Positions 45,595-58,679 of a DNA stretch of 64,000 nt are shown in pieces; within the stretch, counting starts at the first letter, position 1; each line of letters opens with the position of its first letter. The notes under the pieces are model-generated. The model was given only the letters and a program-made list of their open reading frames with translations, did no database searches and was not told where the DNA came from. Source of the DNA: Prevotella sp. OH937_COT-195 (GTDB lineage: Bacteria; Bacteroidota; Bacteroidia; Bacteroidales; Bacteroidaceae). Location: contig NZ_RQZH01000007.1 of NCBI RefSeq assembly GCF_003932845.1, positions 30,573-94,572 on the forward strand, in the 5' to 3' direction. A program made the position numbers and the translations under genes.

Positions 45595-45616
45595 GAAATG
45601 TAATTTACTTGTAAGA

Positions 45617-45934
45617 CTAAGCCTCCGGATTACCATTGCCAAACGGGGCTATGGTACGGGGCTGCTGGTTGGGAATCTGTATCTTGCCGAACTGTGTCTC
45701 GTAGCGCATGATATTTTCCTGCATTGCCTGCAACAAACGTTTGGCGTGCTCGGGAGCAAGGATTACGCGACTCTTTACCTGAGCCTTGGGGACTCCCGGA
45801 AGGATACGGGCAAAGTCGAGGACGAAATCGCTGCTTGAGTGGGTTATTATCGCGAAATTGGCATAGTGTCCCTGAGCCACGTCCTGCGGCAACTCCATCT
45901 GCAAACCTCCCTGTTGGTTTTTATTTTCTTCCAT
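45617..45934 (-). CDS. DUF3467 family protein
   Basis: A 105-residue protein of the DUF3467 family, role unknown. The central GHYANFAIITHSSSDFVLDFARILPGVPKAQVKSRVILAPEHAKRLLQAM is the family core. The C-terminal tail is rich in Pro, Gln and Asn. In Bacteroidales it usually lies near rpoC and rpsL, as here, though trpS intervenes. The N-terminal Gln/Asn-rich tract (ENKNQQGG) is likely flexible. Confidence 0.85.
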   Translation of the reverse strand: MEENKNQQGGLQMELPQDVAQGHYANFAIITHSSSDFVLDFARILPGVPKAQVKSRVILAPEHAKRLLQAMQENIMRYETQFGKIQIPNQQPRTIAPFGNGNPEA

Positions 45935-45973
45935 GATATTACTTTTATATAATTAATATTATTTTATCGCCAA

Positions 45974-47068
<1,095 letters not shown>

Positions 47069-47093
47069 CTACTCTGTCATTTTATTATGTCTG

Positions 47094-47123
47094 CAAAGGT
47101 AACATTTTTTTCTTACACTCCAA
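47094..47123 (-). promoter_or_regulatory. Promoter of trpS
   Basis: On the minus strand TTG (47123-47121), 19 bases, TACCTTTG (47101-47094), about 30 bases before the trpS start. Confidence 0.8.
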
Positions 47124-47140
47124 AAAAATATATGCCGACA

Positions 47141-47176
47141 AAAAATCCCGGGGAACAAGGTTGCTCCCCGGGATTT
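47141..47176 (-). terminator. Terminator of the rpoBC operon
   Basis: A 12-bp stem AAATCCCGGGGA/TCCCCGGGATTT followed on the minus strand by TTTTTTGTC, just after the rpoC stop. Confidence 0.9.
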
Positions 47177-47200
47177 CATTGTCAATATAGATAGTCTTTA

Positions 47201-50200
47201 TTACTCCTCGTTCTCTTTTACCGAGAAGTCGATAACGTTCTTCTTGTTTGCCAATACTCGTTCGTAATCTTCTCGCGAACCTACCACGAGTTTGTCGAAC
47301 TCGCGGAGACCTGTACCGGCCGGTATCAAGTGACCGCAGATAACGTTCTCTTTCATTCCGTCGAGCGGGTCAACCTTTCCGCGTATTGCAGCCTCGTTGA
47401 GAACCTTTGTTGTCTCTTGGAACGATGCGGCCGACATGAAACTCTTAGTTTGAAGTGCGGCGCGCGTGATACCCTGCAATATCTGTGTAGATGTAGCCGG
47501 CATTGCGTCGCGCACTTGTACCAGACGCAGGTCGCGCCGTTTAAGACTTGAGTTTTCTTCGCGCAACTTGCGTGCGGATATGATTTGCCCTTTCTGCAAG
47601 ATCTCACTGTCACCCGGGTCTTCAACATATTTCTTGCCCCAGATGCGGTCGTTCTCGTCAACGAAATCGAGTTTGTCAACCACTTCCTGTTCAAGGAAAG
47701 TGGTATCGCCCGGTTCGTTGATTTGCACTTTACGCATCATCTGACGTACGATTATCTCAAAATGCTTGTCGTTGATTTTCACACCCTGCAGGCGGTAAAC
47801 GTCTTGCACCTCGTTAACGATATACTCTTGAACGGCAGTAGGACCCTTTATGGCAAGAATATCGCTCGGTGTGATGACACCATCCGAAAGCGGAGTTCCT
47901 GCACGAACGGCATCGTGTTCCTGCACAAGGATCTGCTTGGAGAGCGAAACTAAGTATTTGCTCTGCTCGCCTGTCTTGGATGTTACGATTATCTCGCGAT
48001 TGCCACGCTTTACTTTACCCATTGTCACCTCGCCGTCGATTTCGGATACGACCGCGGGGTTGCTCGGGTTACGAGCCTCGAACAGTTCGGTAACACGCGG
48101 CAGACCGCCGGTAATGTCGCCTCCCATATTGACGGTGCGTGGTATCTTGACGAGTGTGGTACCGGTTTTTACCACTTGTCCGTCCTCTACGATAACGTGT
48201 CCTCCCACCGGGAAACTGTAGGTTCCCAGTACTTCGCCATCGGCATTTATTATATCGCAGGTAGGAACATGCGTATGGTCTTTCGACTCGATTATTATTT
48301 TCTCGGTAAGTCCGGTTGTCTCGTCGGTCTCCGCCTTGTATGTAGTTCCTTCAACGACGTTTTGGAATCGCAACGTACCTGAATATTCTGTAACTATGAC
48401 AGCATTGAACGGATCCCACTTTGCCACGAGGTCGCCTTTTTTAACTTCCGCCTTGTTGGTGAAATACAGTGATGAGCCATACGGAACCGGCACCGTGGAA
48501 AGCACTATTCCGGTGTTCACGTCAACGAAGCGAGCCTCCGCCAGTCGGCTGACAACCATCTGACAATTCACTTCGCCTTGTTCGCCTTTTTCTACGAACG
48601 GTACGGCACGTATTTCCTCAAATTCTATGCGGCTGTCACTTTTTGCGACAATACTTGCATTGGCTGCCGCGCTACCGGCCACACCACCGGCATGGAATGT
48701 ACGCAACGTGAGCTGTGTACCCGGCTCTCCGATTGCCTGTGCCGCGATGACACCGACAGCCTCTCCTTTCTGTACCATACGCTGTGTGGCGAGGTTGCGC
48801 CCATAGCATTTCATGCAGACACCCCTCTTACTCTCGCAGGTAAGCACCGAGCGGATTTCGACCATCTCTATCGGCGACTCTTCTATGGCATGTGCCACTT
48901 TCTCGGTTATTTCCTCGCCTGCTGACACGAGCAGTTCGCCCGTGGAAGGATGTGTTATGTCGTGTACGGATACTCGTCCGAGGATTCGTTCATACAAGGA
49001 AGATATTACTTCCTCGCCGTTTTTCAGAGCCGTGCATTCCAAACCACGCAACGTACCACAATCCTCTTCGTTGATTATTACGTCATGGCTAACATCGACA
49101 AGACGGCGCGTGAGGTAACCTGCATCGGCAGTCTTCATGGCGGTGTCGGCAAGACCCTTACGGGCACCGTGGGTGGATATGAAGTATTCGAGCACCGACA
49201 TTCCCTCTTTGAAGTTAGAGAGAATCGGGTTTTCGATGGTACCGCGTCCTTCGGCACCTGCTTTCTGCGGTTTTGCCATAAGTCCGCGCATACCGGCAAG
49301 CTGCTTAATCTGATCCTTCGAACCACGGGCTCCGGAATCGAGCATCATATATACGGCGTTGAAACCTTGGTCGGCCTCTGTCATCTGTTTCAGAAGAATG
49401 TCTCCGAGACGGTTGTTAACATGTGTCCAAGTGTCGATTACCTGATTGTAACGCTCGTTGTCTGTTATGAAACCCATGTTATAGTTGCCTTTTATGGCCT
49501 GCACCTCATCGTTTCCTTTTTGTACGAGTTTTTCCTTTTCCTTAGGTATTATGATGTCATCGAGGTTAAAAGACAGTCCTGCGAGATACGCCATGCGGTA
49601 TCCGAGGTTTTTGATACCGTCGAGGAATTCGCATGCCTCGGCAAATCCAACCTTGTTTATTACATCGGCGATAATGTCGCGCAGAGATTTTTTGGATATT
49701 ACCTTATTTACGAATCCCACTTCTTCGGGGATTATTCCATTTACAATTACACGACCCACGGATGTTTCAACCATGCGATCAACAAGATTTCCGTTGTTGT
49801 CGAGATCCTTAACCATAACCTTTACTTGTGAGTGCAGGTCGCACTTCTTTTCGTTGAAAGCTATGATTGCCTCTTCGGGACCGTAGAACATAAGTCCTTC
49901 TCCCTTTGCTCCGGGGCGTATCTTGGTAATGTAATACAGTCCGAGTACCATGTCCTGCGAAGGAACAGTGATTGGTGCACCGTTTGCAGGGTTGAGAATG
50001 TTGTGACTTTGGAGCATCAGCAACTGCGCCTCAAGGATAGCCTCGTTGCTCAGCGGGAGATGGACTGCCATTTGGTCGCCGTCAAAGTCGGCATTGAATG
50101 CCGTACATGCCAACGGGTGCAACTGGATTGCCTTTCCCTCGATGAGTTTAGGCTGGAACGCCTGAATACCGAGACGGTGAAGAGTAGGAGCACGGTTGAG

Positions 50201-51529
50201 AAGCACCGGATGTCCCTTCATAACGTTTTCGAGAATATCCCAGATAACCGGTTCGCGACGATCTACGATTTTCTTTGCGGATTTCACAGTCTTAACTATT
50301 CCGCGTTCGATGAGTTTGCGTATGATAAACGGTTTGTAGAGTTCGGCTGCCATTAGTTTCGGAAGTCCGCACTCGCCCATTTTCAATTCCGGACCTACAA
50401 CTATTACAGAACGTGCAGAATAATCGACACGCTTACCGAGCAGGTTCTGACGGAAACGTCCTTGCTTACCTTTCAACGAATCGGACAGAGACTTCAACGG
50501 ACGGTTGCTCTCGCTCTTCACTGCCGAAGACTTGCGCGAGTTGTCGAACAGAGAATCGACCGCCTCCTGCAACATTCTCTTCTCGTTGCGTAAGATTACC
50601 TCGGGAGCCTTTATCTCCATGAGTCTCTTCAGTCGGGTGTTACGAATGATTACGCGGCGGTAAAGATCGTTTAGGTCGGATGTGGCAAAGCGTCCGCCAT
50701 CGAGCGGTACAAGCGGACGAAGTTCCGGAGGAGTAACGGGTACTATCTTCAAAATCATCCATTCCGGTTTGTTTATATCCTTGCTCTGACGGAAAGCCTC
50801 AACCACCTGAAGACGCTTCAAAGCCTCGGTCTTGCGCTGCTGTGAAGAGTCGGTATTGGCAAGGTTGCGCAACTCGTATGACAATGTGTCGAGATCGAGA
50901 CCTTGAAGAAGGTCATACACAGCCTCGGCACCCATCTTTGCCACAAACTTGTTCGGGTCGCTGTCTTCAAGATATTCATTGTCGCTTGGCAGACTGTCCA
51001 TTATTGCGATATACTCGTCTTCAGACAGCAAGTCGAACTTGTGCGATCCGTTTATTTCTGCATCTTCCGCGTCTTTCCTACCTTCAACTATACCCGGCTG
51101 AATTACGATATATTTCTCATAATATATTACCGAATCGAGTTTCTTTGTAGGTATTCCGAGCAGATATCCAATCTTGTTCGGCAGGCTGCGGAAATACCAT
51201 ATATGTGCTATCGGTACTACCAATTCGATATGTCCGGTACGTTCACGGCGTACCTTTTTCTCCGTAACCTCGACGCCGCATCGGTCGCAGACTATTCCTT
51301 TATACCGTATGCGCTTATATTTTCCGCATGCACACTCATAGTCCTTCGTGGGACCGAATATGCGCTCGCAGAAAAGACCGTCGCGCTCGGGCTTATATGT
51401 ACGGTAGTTTATTGTCTCCGGCTTGGTAACCTCGCCGAAACTGCTTTCGAGGATTTCCTCCGGTGAAGCAAGACCGATGGTAATCTTCGTGAAATTATTC
51501 TTTATCTTTGAATCCTTCTTGAATGCCAT
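47201..51529 (-). CDS. rpoC: RNA polymerase beta-prime subunit
   Basis: A 1442-residue catalytic subunit. The N-terminal zinc site ([20 protein letters not shown]) and the active-site [16 protein letters not shown] are intact. So are the bridge-helix region ([22 protein letters not shown]) and the second zinc cluster ([15 protein letters not shown]). Length is typical of Bacteroidota. It lies 44 bases after rpoB and ends the operon at a strong terminator. Confidence 0.98.
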   Translation of the reverse strand: MAFKKDSKIKNNFTKITIGLASPEEILESSFGEVTKPETINYRTYKPERDGLFCERIFGPTKDYECACGKYKRIRYKGIVCDRCGVEVTEKKVRRERTGHIELVVPIAHIWYFRSLPNKIGYLLGIPTKKLDSVIYYEKYIVIQPGIVEGRKDAEDAEINGSHKFDLLSEDEYIAIMDSLPSDNEYLEDSDPNKFVAKMGAEAVYDLLQGLDLDTLSYELRNLANTDSSQQRKTEALKRLQVVEAFRQSKDINKPEWMILKIVPVTPPELRPLVPLDGGRFATSDLNDLYRRVIIRNTRLKRLMEIKAPEVILRNEKRMLQEAVDSLFDNSRKSSAVKSESNRPLKSLSDSLKGKQGRFRQNLLGKRVDYSARSVIVVGPELKMGECGLPKLMAAELYKPFIIRKLIERGIVKTVKSAKKIVDRREPVIWDILENVMKGHPVLLNRAPTLHRLGIQAFQPKLIEGKAIQLHPLACTAFNADFDGDQMAVHLPLSNEAILEAQLLMLQSHNILNPANGAPITVPSQDMVLGLYYITKIRPGAKGEGLMFYGPEEAIIAFNEKKCDLHSQVKVMVKDLDNNGNLVDRMVETSVGRVIVNGIIPEEVGFVNKVISKKSLRDIIADVINKVGFAEACEFLDGIKNLGYRMAYLAGLSFNLDDIIIPKEKEKLVQKGNDEVQAIKGNYNMGFITDNERYNQVIDTWTHVNNRLGDILLKQMTEADQGFNAVYMMLDSGARGSKDQIKQLAGMRGLMAKPQKAGAEGRGTIENPILSNFKEGMSVLEYFISTHGARKGLADTAMKTADAGYLTRRLVDVSHDVIINEEDCGTLRGLECTALKNGEEVISSLYERILGRVSVHDITHPSTGELLVSAGEEITEKVAHAIEESPIEMVEIRSVLTCESKRGVCMKCYGRNLATQRMVQKGEAVGVIAAQAIGEPGTQLTLRTFHAGGVAGSAAANASIVAKSDSRIEFEEIRAVPFVEKGEQGEVNCQMVVSRLAEARFVDVNTGIVLSTVPVPYGSSLYFTNKAEVKKGDLVAKWDPFNAVIVTEYSGTLRFQNVVEGTTYKAETDETTGLTEKIIIESKDHTHVPTCDIINADGEVLGTYSFPVGGHVIVEDGQVVKTGTTLVKIPRTVNMGGDITGGLPRVTELFEARNPSNPAVVSEIDGEVTMGKVKRGNREIIVTSKTGEQSKYLVSLSKQILVQEHDAVRAGTPLSDGVITPSDILAIKGPTAVQEYIVNEVQDVYRLQGVKINDKHFEIIVRQMMRKVQINEPGDTTFLEQEVVDKLDFVDENDRIWGKKYVEDPGDSEILQKGQIISARKLREENSSLKRRDLRLVQVRDAMPATSTQILQGITRAALQTKSFMSAASFQETTKVLNEAAIRGKVDPLDGMKENVICGHLIPAGTGLREFDKLVVGSREDYERVLANKKNVIDFSVKENEE

Positions 51530-51573
51530 ATTTCAATTCTTAATCCTTAAGTTTTTGATACCTAAACTGAATT

Positions 51574-54500
51574 TTAGTCGAGTTTTACGCTAAGCCCAAG
51601 ACCGCGTAGTTCGTGAAGCAACACATTGAGTGACTCGGGAATGCCGGGTGTCGGCATGGCCTCGCCTTTCACTATGGCCTCGTAAGCCTTTGAACGTCCT
51701 ACAACATCATCGGACTTGATTGTGAGTATTTCCTGAAGTACATGGCTGGCACCGAATGCTTCCAATGCCCAAACCTCCATCTCTCCAAAACGCTGTCCGC
51801 CGAATTGTGCCTTACCACCAAGCGGTTGCTGAGTGATGAGAGAGTACGGACCGATGGAACGTGCGTGCATCTTGTCTTCGACCATGTGACCGAGTTTGAG
51901 GAAGTAGGTTATTCCCACGGTTGCCGGCTGGTCGAACTGTTCGCCTGTCTCACCATCGTACAAGTGCGTCGAACACAGACGCGGCAGTCCGGCTTTATCT
52001 GTCCACTCCTGAAGGTCTTCGAGTTTTGCGCCATCGAAGATCGGTGTGGAAAACTTAACGCCGAGACGTTTGCCCGCAGCACCGAGGATGGCCTCGAATA
52101 TCTGTCCGAGATTCATTCGGGAAGGCACTCCGAGCGGGTTGAGTACCAAGTCAACGGGACGACCATCTTCGAGGAATGGCATGTCTTCCTGACGCACCAC
52201 CTTGGAAACGATACCCTTGTTACCGTGACGACCGGCAAGTTTGTCGCCCACGCCAATCTTACGTTTCTTGGCAACATATATCTTAGCCATCTGCAGAATG
52301 CCGGAAGGTAAATCATCGCCTATTGAGATGGCAAACTTACGGCGTTTGCTTTCGGCATCAAGAAGTTTGTATTTCTTTATATAGTTCATTATAAGAGCCT
52401 GAATGAGATGATTTTTATGATCATCGTCAGTCCAGTTGTTGCTCTGTATTCCGTCGTACTCGAGATTTTTCAGTACGGCAACGGTAAACTTGCTGCCCTT
52501 GGTAATTATCTCGGCTCCGGTATAGTCTTTTACGCCCTGCGACACTTTGTCTTCGGTGAGCGACATAAGTTTATCCACGAGGATGTCCTTAAGGTCGTCC
52601 ATTTTTGCCTCATACTCTTCGTCTATTTTTGCAAGAATTACTTTATCCTGTTGTTTAGACTGTCGCGACTTTATTGCACGCGAGAAGAGTTTCTTGTCAA
52701 TGATGACACCACTCAACGACGGGTTTGCCTTGAGTGAAGAGTCTTTCACATCGCCTGCCTTGTCTCCGAAGATTGCGCGTAACAATTTTTCCTCCGGCGA
52801 CGGGTCGCTCTCTCCCTTCGGAGAGATCTTACCTATAAGTATATCACCCGGCTCAACACGCGCACCAACACGTATAATACCGTTGTCGTCGAGGTCTTTA
52901 GTGGCTTCCTCGCTTACGTTTGGAATGTCTGAGGTAAACTCTTCCATTCCACGCTTTGTCTCGCGTACGTCAAGCGTATATTCATCAACATGAACAGATG
53001 TAAGTACGTCATCGCGGACAACACGTTCATTGAGAACGATGGCATCCTCGTAATTGTAACCTTTCCAAGGCATGTAAGCAACGAGTAGATTACGTCCGAG
53101 TGCGAGTTCTCCGTTTTCGGTGGCATATCCTTCCGTGAGAATTTCGCCTTTGTTAACACGTTGTCCTTTCTCGCAGATGGGTCGAAGGTCAATGGTCATG
53201 TTCTGATTGGTACGGCGGAATTTCGGAATACGGTATTCCTTGAGTGCCGGCTCAAAACTTACGAACTCTTCATCCTCGGTGCGGTCGTACAATATACGTA
53301 TCGTTGTGGCATCTACATATTCTATTACACCATTGCCTTCGGCAGTAATCATGGTGCGTGAATTTTCGCAAACCTGCTTCTCTATGCCCGTTCCCACGAT
53401 GGGAGCCTCATTGTGCAGAAGCGGAACTGCCTGACGCATCATGTTGGATCCCATCAGGGCGCGGTGTGCATCATCATGCTCGAGGAACGGTATCAGTCCG
53501 GCAGCAATAGATGCTATCTGCTGCGGCGAAACGTCCATAAGATCAACCTCGTCCGGGTCGGCGACAGGGAAATCCGCATCTTGGCGACACTTTACGAAAT
53601 CACGAATAAACGATCCGTCATCATTAAGTGGTGCATTGCCCTGACCTATGATGTGCCCTTCCTCTTCCTCTGCGGTAAGATATACAATATCTTCATTCCT
53701 AAGACCAACCATACCTTCCTTAACCTTGCGGTACGGAGTCTCGATAAATCCGAGTTCGTTAATCTTTGCATATACGCAAAGCGATGATATAAGACCGATG
53801 TTGGGACCTTCGGGAGATTCAATCGGACAAAGACGACCATAGTGGGTATAGTGAACGTCACGAACCTCGAAGCCGGCACGTTCGCGACTAAGACCACCGG
53901 GACCGAGTGCCGAAAGACGGCGTTTGTGAGTTACCTCGGCAAGCGGGTTAGTCTGATCCATGAACTGGGACAGCGGATTGGTGCCGAAGAACGAGTTGAT
54001 CACACTCGAAATCGTCTTGGCATTTATAAGGTCGGTAGGCTGGAACACCTCATTGTCACGAACGTTCATGCGTTCGCGGATTGTTCTGCTCATACGTGCC
54101 AAACCTATTGAGAATTGGTTTGACAACTGCTCGCCTACCGTTCGCACACGGCGGTTGGAGAGGTGGTCAATATCGTCAACCGTAGCATTGGAGTTGACTA
54201 ATTGTATGAGATATTTTATAATCTCTATAATGTCTTCCTTGGTAAGGATACGCACGTTCATGTCGGTATCCAGACCGAGTTTCTTGTTTATTCTGTAACG
54301 TCCCACATCGCCAAGATCGTATCTCTTGTCAGAGAAGAAAAGGTTGAGAATTACCTCGCGAGCACTCGTATCATCGGAAGGCTCTGAATTGCGCAGTTGT
54401 CGGTAAATATAGAATATCGCTTCCTTCTCCGAATTGGTGATGTCCTTGGCAAGAGTGTTGAAGATAATGGAATATTTCGAGGCAGCCTCTTCGTCCTTGT

Positions 54501-55386
54501 GAAGGAGAATGGTGGAAGCACCGCTTTCAAGAATCTCGTTGACGTTATCTTTGGTTATTTCGGTTTCGCGCTCCATCATTACGTCATTACGCTCGATGGA
54601 AACTACCTCGCCGGTATCTTCGTCAACAAAATCTTCGTTCCAACTCTTCAGTACACGGGCAGCTAGTTTGCGCCCTATGACTTCTTTCATGTTTTTCTTG
54701 TTTACCTTTACCTCCTCGGCAAGACCGAAAATTTCAAGGATATCCTTGTCGTTCTCATAGCCTATCGCACGCAACAATGTTGTCACGGGCAATTTCTTCT
54801 TGCGGTCGATATAAGCATACATGACATTGTTGATGTCAGTGGCAAACTCTATCCAAGAACCTTTGAACGGAATTATGCGTGCACTGTAAAGAGCAGTTCC
54901 GTTAGCATGAATTCCCTGTGCAAAGAACACACCCGGCGAGCGGTGCAACTGTGACACCACGACACGCTCGGCACCATTTATCACGAAAGTGCCGTTACTC
55001 GTCATGTAAGGTATGTTGCCCAGATACACATCTTGCACAAATGTCGGGAAATCCTCATGCTCCGGGTCTGTGCAATAAAGTTTCATCTTGGCCTTCAACG
55101 GGACACTGTATGTTAGTCCACGCTCCAAGCACTCGTCTATGGTATAACGAGGTGGGTCTATGAAATAGTCGAGAAACTCAAGTACGAAATTGTTACGAGT
55201 GTCTGCAATAGGGAAATTTTCTGCGAACACCTTGTAAAGTCCGTCGTTCTTGCGTTCCTCCGGCGGTGTGTCCAACTGTAAGAAGTCCTTGAAAGACTTT
55301 AATTGCACATCGAGAAAATCCGGATACGGCATGGGATTCTTCACGCTGGCAAAGTTTACTCTGTTATCAACAATTTTTGAAGCCAT
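51574..55386 (-). CDS. rpoB: RNA polymerase beta subunit
   Basis: 1270 residues. The rifampicin pocket reads [40 protein letters not shown], a wild-type, sensitive form. Other landmarks are [19 protein letters not shown] and the C-terminal [24 protein letters not shown]. It is preceded by an attenuator hairpin after rplL, which in other bacteria sets the lower polymerase to ribosomal-protein ratio. Confidence 0.98.
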   Translation of the reverse strand: MASKIVDNRVNFASVKNPMPYPDFLDVQLKSFKDFLQLDTPPEERKNDGLYKVFAENFPIADTRNNFVLEFLDYFIDPPRYTIDECLERGLTYSVPLKAKMKLYCTDPEHEDFPTFVQDVYLGNIPYMTSNGTFVINGAERVVVSQLHRSPGVFFAQGIHANGTALYSARIIPFKGSWIEFATDINNVMYAYIDRKKKLPVTTLLRAIGYENDKDILEIFGLAEEVKVNKKNMKEVIGRKLAARVLKSWNEDFVDEDTGEVVSIERNDVMMERETEITKDNVNEILESGASTILLHKDEEAASKYSIIFNTLAKDITNSEKEAIFYIYRQLRNSEPSDDTSAREVILNLFFSDKRYDLGDVGRYRINKKLGLDTDMNVRILTKEDIIEIIKYLIQLVNSNATVDDIDHLSNRRVRTVGEQLSNQFSIGLARMSRTIRERMNVRDNEVFQPTDLINAKTISSVINSFFGTNPLSQFMDQTNPLAEVTHKRRLSALGPGGLSRERAGFEVRDVHYTHYGRLCPIESPEGPNIGLISSLCVYAKINELGFIETPYRKVKEGMVGLRNEDIVYLTAEEEEGHIIGQGNAPLNDDGSFIRDFVKCRQDADFPVADPDEVDLMDVSPQQIASIAAGLIPFLEHDDAHRALMGSNMMRQAVPLLHNEAPIVGTGIEKQVCENSRTMITAEGNGVIEYVDATTIRILYDRTEDEEFVSFEPALKEYRIPKFRRTNQNMTIDLRPICEKGQRVNKGEILTEGYATENGELALGRNLLVAYMPWKGYNYEDAIVLNERVVRDDVLTSVHVDEYTLDVRETKRGMEEFTSDIPNVSEEATKDLDDNGIIRVGARVEPGDILIGKISPKGESDPSPEEKLLRAIFGDKAGDVKDSSLKANPSLSGVIIDKKLFSRAIKSRQSKQQDKVILAKIDEEYEAKMDDLKDILVDKLMSLTEDKVSQGVKDYTGAEIITKGSKFTVAVLKNLEYDGIQSNNWTDDDHKNHLIQALIMNYIKKYKLLDAESKRRKFAISIGDDLPSGILQMAKIYVAKKRKIGVGDKLAGRHGNKGIVSKVVRQEDMPFLEDGRPVDLVLNPLGVPSRMNLGQIFEAILGAAGKRLGVKFSTPIFDGAKLEDLQEWTDKAGLPRLCSTHLYDGETGEQFDQPATVGITYFLKLGHMVEDKMHARSIGPYSLITQQPLGGKAQFGGQRFGEMEVWALEAFGASHVLQEILTIKSDDVVGRSKAYEAIVKGEAMPTPGIPESLNVLLHELRGLGLSVKLD

Positions 55387-55483
55387 ATATTTATTAAATA
55401 AATAAGGTGTTAATTATTTTCGGGAAATCTCCGACTACTCGGGATTCCAAGGTCTCTTAAGTCTCTGCCGAAAACAGCCAAAA

Positions 55484-55526
55484 GACAAGAAAAGGTTAAG
55501 ACCCCCCTACTTAGGAGATCTTAACC
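55484..55526 (-). terminator. Attenuator between rplL and rpoB
   Basis: On the minus strand GGTTAAGA pairs with TCTTAACC, and inner C/G pairs extend the stem. TTTTCTTGTCTTTT follows. rpoB lies just beyond on the same strand, so it should act as a partial terminator, as at the rplL-rpoB junction of E. coli. Confidence 0.75.
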
Positions 55527-55551
55527 GTATTTGTATTAAAACAAGTCTGAA

Positions 55552-55929
55552 TTACTTCAGTTCAACCTTTGCACCGGCCTCTTCGATAGCCTTCTTCAGG
55601 TTCTCGGCCTCGTCCTTTGAAAGACCTTCTTTCAAGGTAGAAGGAGCACCGTCAACAAGATCCTTAGCCTCTTTCAGACCAAGACCACAAGCTTCTTTAA
55701 CAGCCTTTACAACCTGCAGTTTAGCACCGCCAACCTCAGCGAGAACAACATCGAAAGAAGACTTCTCCTCTGCTGCATCAGCTGCACCAGCAGCAGGACC
55801 AGCAGCTACAGCAACAGCTGCAGCAGCAGGCTCAATTCCGTACTCGTCCTTCAGGACTGTTGCCAATTCGCTTACTTCTTTTACTGTAAGGTTTACCAAC
55901 TCTTCAGCAATAGCTTTAATATCTGCCAT
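55552..55929 (-). CDS. rplL: Large-subunit ribosomal protein L7/L12
   Basis: A 125-residue stalk protein recruiting translational GTPases. An N-terminal dimerising helix pair and an Ala/Gly-rich hinge ([19 protein letters not shown]), then the C-terminal domain [42 protein letters not shown]. Confidence 0.97.
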   Translation of the reverse strand: MADIKAIAEELVNLTVKEVSELATVLKDEYGIEPAAAAVAVAAGPAAGAADAAEEKSSFDVVLAEVGGAKLQVVKAVKEACGLGLKEAKDLVDGAPSTLKEGLSKDEAENLKKAIEEAGAKVELK

Positions 55930-55982
55930 TTTTATTATAATTTTTAATTGTTTTTTTAATATTAATGTTTCAATAAGGTCGC

Positions 55983-56498
55983 TTATTTGTTACGCTCAGC
56001 GATAGCGTCAAGCAGTCCGTGAACCTTGCCACCGGCATTGAGTCCGGATACAACGTTCTTGATTGGAGACTGCAGCAATGCCACAACATCTGCAATAAGT
56101 TCGCTCTTGCTCTTGATGGCAGAGAGTTCCTCCAACTTGTCGGCACCGACAAAGATGCCTTCCTCGGCATAAGCACCCTTCAGTGAGGGCACGCCTACCT
56201 TGGCATATTCTTTGAGCAGTTTTGCAGGTACGTTAGCCACATTTGTGAACATAACCGCAGTATTGCCTTTCAATGTGCCGTACAAAGGTTCAAAATCAAT
56301 TTCCGAAGCCTCGAAAGCCTTGTGCAGAAGAGTATTCTTCACAACGACCATCTTGATTTCATTCTTGAAACACTTGCGACGCAGATTGCTTGTCTCCTCT
56401 GCATTCAGACCGGTAACATCTATCAGATAGAAATGAGGATATTGTTTCAACTGCTCACCAAGTGTTACTATGATAGTATCTTTTACTTCCTTTTTCAT
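55983..56498 (-). CDS. rplJ: Large-subunit ribosomal protein L10
   Basis: A 171-residue stalk base that carries the L7/L12 dimers through its C-terminal helix. [59 protein letters not shown] is family-typical. Only 20 bases separate it from rplA, leaving no room for the L10 leader known in E. coli. Confidence 0.97.
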   Translation of the reverse strand: MKKEVKDTIIVTLGEQLKQYPHFYLIDVTGLNAEETSNLRRKCFKNEIKMVVVKNTLLHKAFEASEIDFEPLYGTLKGNTAVMFTNVANVPAKLLKEYAKVGVPSLKGAYAEEGIFVGADKLEELSAIKSKSELIADVVALLQSPIKNVVSGLNAGGKVHGLLDAIAERNK

Positions 56499-56518
56499 CG
56501 TTTTCCGTACTTTAAGTG

Positions 56519-57211
56519 TTATTCAACTGTCTTTGGATCAACCTTGACACCTGCACTCATAGTGCTTGATAGGAAGATACTCTTGATATATGTACCTTTG
56601 GCAGCAGCAGGCTTCAGTTTGATAACTGTATTGATAAACTCCTTTGCATTTCCATAAATCTGCTCGGGGGTCATTGTGACCTTACCAATAGACGTGTGGA
56701 TTATACCGGCTTTGTCAACCTTAAAGTCTATCTTACCTTGCTTAATTTCCTTAACGGCCTTGGCAACGTCCATAGTAACAGTGCCACTCTTTGGGTTGGG
56801 CATCAATCCGCGAGGACCGAGAACGCGTCCCAAAGGTCCTACTTTACCCATGCAGGACGGCATTGTGATGATAACATCAACATCAGTCCAGCCACCTTTA
56901 ATCTTTTCGATATACTCGTCAAGACCAACATAGTCAGCACCTGCCTCCTTGGCAGCAGCTTCCGCGTCAGGGGTACAGAGGCATAACACGCGAGTAACCT
57001 TACCGGTTCCATGCGGCAACGATACGACACCGCGTACCATCTGGTTAGCCTTGCGTGGATCCACACCCAAGCGTACATCAATATCAAGAGAAGCCTCGAA
57101 CTTGGTGGTAGTAATATCCTTCACCAACTGTGCGGCCTCCATCAAAGAGTATGCTTTCCCTGCTTCAACCTTATCGGCAACTGCTTTCTGATTTTTTGTC
57201 AGTTTACTCAT
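56519..57211 (-). CDS. rplA: Large-subunit ribosomal protein L1
   Basis: A 230-residue E-site stalk protein. [63 protein letters not shown] and the C-terminal [16 protein letters not shown]. In E. coli L1 represses the L11-L1 mRNA. Confidence 0.97.
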   Translation of the reverse strand: MSKLTKNQKAVADKVEAGKAYSLMEAAQLVKDITTTKFEASLDIDVRLGVDPRKANQMVRGVVSLPHGTGKVTRVLCLCTPDAEAAAKEAGADYVGLDEYIEKIKGGWTDVDVIITMPSCMGKVGPLGRVLGPRGLMPNPKSGTVTMDVAKAVKEIKQGKIDFKVDKAGIIHTSIGKVTMTPEQIYGNAKEFINTVIKLKPAAAKGTYIKSIFLSSTMSAGVKVDPKTVE

Positions 57212-57238
57212 TTTCTTTAAAATTGAAGTTATTAAAAA

Positions 57239-57676
57239 TTATCCAGGGAAGTCCCCTTTTACAGTGATACCCATACTGCGTGCTGTTCCGGCAATGAGTT
57301 TCATTGCAGACTCTACCGTAAAACAGTTCAAGTCTGTCATCTTGTCTTCTGCGATTGCTCTCACCTGCTCCCATGTCACCGAAGAGACTTTCTTGCGGTT
57401 TGGCTCGGCAGAACCACCCTTTACCTTTGCAGCTTCCATCAACTGTACTGCTGCCGGCGGGGTTTTGATAATGAAACTGAATGACTTGTCGGTATAGTAA
57501 GTGATAACGACAGGAAGAATCTTACCTGCCTTATCCTGGGTTCTGGCGTTGAACTCTTTGCAGAATCCCATAATATTAATACCCTTCGAACCGAGAGCCG
57601 GTCCTACTGGGGGAGAAGGATTCGCAGCGCCACCTTTAATCTGTAATTTGATTAATCCAGCAACTTCTTTAGCCAT
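57239..57676 (-). CDS. rplK: Large-subunit ribosomal protein L11
   Basis: A 145-residue GTPase-centre protein. [45 protein letters not shown] and the C-terminal [27 protein letters not shown]. 27 bases from rplA. Confidence 0.97.
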   Translation of the reverse strand: MAKEVAGLIKLQIKGGAANPSPPVGPALGSKGINIMGFCKEFNARTQDKAGKILPVVITYYTDKSFSFIIKTPPAAVQLMEAAKVKGGSAEPNRKKVSSVTWEQVRAIAEDKMTDLNCFTVESAMKLIAGTARSMGITVKGDFPG

Positions 57677-57739
57677 TTCTTTTGTTAATTAAAATTTGAT
57701 TTTTATATAAAAAGAATATACACGCTCGTAACAGCGCAA

Positions 57740-58282
57740 CTATTCTTTTTCAACTTGCATAAAACTGAGTTCCAGCGGAGTGTTCCGACCGAAAATCTTT
57801 ACCATGACCTTCAACTTGTGTTTCTCGGTATCCACCTCTTCGATGTTACCGCTAAATCCGCTGAAAGGTCCATCCGTAACCTTGACGGCATCACCAACCA
57901 AGTAAGGAATGATTACCTCTTCCTGTATCTCGGTATCATCTGCTATGCCAAGCATACGGTTCACTTCAGCCTCGCTTACGGGAGAGGGGTTATCCAAACC
58001 TCCAAGAAAACCCAAGACATTAGGCATGAAACGCAATGTATGAGCAACGTCGCCTTTTAGTTCCGCCTCAACAAGCACATAACCGGGGAGAGCAATTTTC
58101 TCCTTGACTACACGCTTAGTACCACGCGAAACAGCATGTTTCTCCATAGGTATTACCACCTGGGAAACATACTTAGAAAGCAACTCGTTGTGACTCAATT
58201 CGACCTCGATGTATTCTTTCACCTTGGCCTCCTTGCCGCTCACAGCGCGAAGCACATACCATTTTTTTCCTGTCTGAGCCAT
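57740..58282 (-). CDS. nusG: Transcription elongation factor NusG
   Basis: A 180-residue factor linking polymerase and ribosome. NGN domain (KKWYVLRAVSGKEAKVKEYIEVEL, ALPGYVLVEAEL, NVLGFLGG) and the C-terminal KOW (GDAVKVTDGPFSGFSGNIEEVDTEKHKLKVMVKIFGRNTPLELSFMQVE). Fifteen bases after secE. Confidence 0.97.
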   Translation of the reverse strand: MAQTGKKWYVLRAVSGKEAKVKEYIEVELSHNELLSKYVSQVVIPMEKHAVSRGTKRVVKEKIALPGYVLVEAELKGDVAHTLRFMPNVLGFLGGLDNPSPVSEAEVNRMLGIADDTEIQEEVIIPYLVGDAVKVTDGPFSGFSGNIEEVDTEKHKLKVMVKIFGRNTPLELSFMQVEKE

Positions 58283-58296
58283 TTTCCTTTAAGAGA

Positions 58297-58500
58297 TTAA
58301 CCGGGATAAACCATACTCATAACCCATTTAAACAACGAGTCCATGCCGAATACCACGAGCGCAATGACAAGGGAAGCAGATAACACAACCATTGCGGTAT
58401 GGGTCAATTCGGCACGTGATGGCCAAGTAGTCTTATGCGCAAGTTCGTTGTAACAGACTTTGCAATAATTTGCTACTTTCATGAATATCTTCTTGAACAT
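58297..58500 (-). CDS. secE: Preprotein translocase subunit SecE
   Basis: A 67-residue, single-span SecE of the short bacterial type: FMKVANYCKVCYNELAHKTTWPSRAELTHTAMVVL with the conserved TWPS turn, then one membrane helix. The frame continues into tRNA-Trp at 58521, but the first residues there (MPRKKND) are unlikely. MFKKIFMKV at 58500 is the sensible start. Confidence 0.95.
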   Translation of the reverse strand: MFKKIFMKVANYCKVCYNELAHKTTWPSRAELTHTAMVVLSASLVIALVVFGMDSLFKWVMSMVYPG

Positions 58501-58518
58501 ATCATTTTTCTTTCTTGG

Positions 58519-58591
58519 CACGGGAAGGAGGACTCGAACCCACGACCCTCGGTTTTGGAGACCGATGCTCTACCAACTGAGCTATTCCCGT
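58519..58591 (-). tRNA. tRNA-Trp (CCA)
   Basis: A 73-nt cloverleaf. Acceptor ACGGGAA/TTCCCGT, anticodon loop TCTCCAAAA with CCA, T-loop TTCGAGT, discriminator G. It is followed directly by CCA (58518-58516), which may be an encoded 3' end or chance; the other four tRNAs here lack it. Confidence 0.97.
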
Positions 58592-58593
58592 AT

Positions 58594-58626
58594 ATGAGGC
58601 TCCGCCCGCAGGGAGCGGAACCTCAT
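58594..58626 (-). other. Hairpin between tuf and tRNA-Trp
   Basis: ATGAGG..CCGC pairs with GCGG..CCTCAT just two bases before the tRNA 5' end. No T-run follows on the minus strand. A processing signal or weak terminator after tuf is likely. Confidence 0.5.
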
Positions 58627-58679
58627 TTATTTATTCCAAGCGTACATGCAATAATCAAATACGCAATGGATGTTTCAGA

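Noticed and set aside
53900..54100. Rifampicin-resistance change in rpoB
   Set aside because: The pocket residues ([19 protein letters not shown]) are the usual sensitive form.
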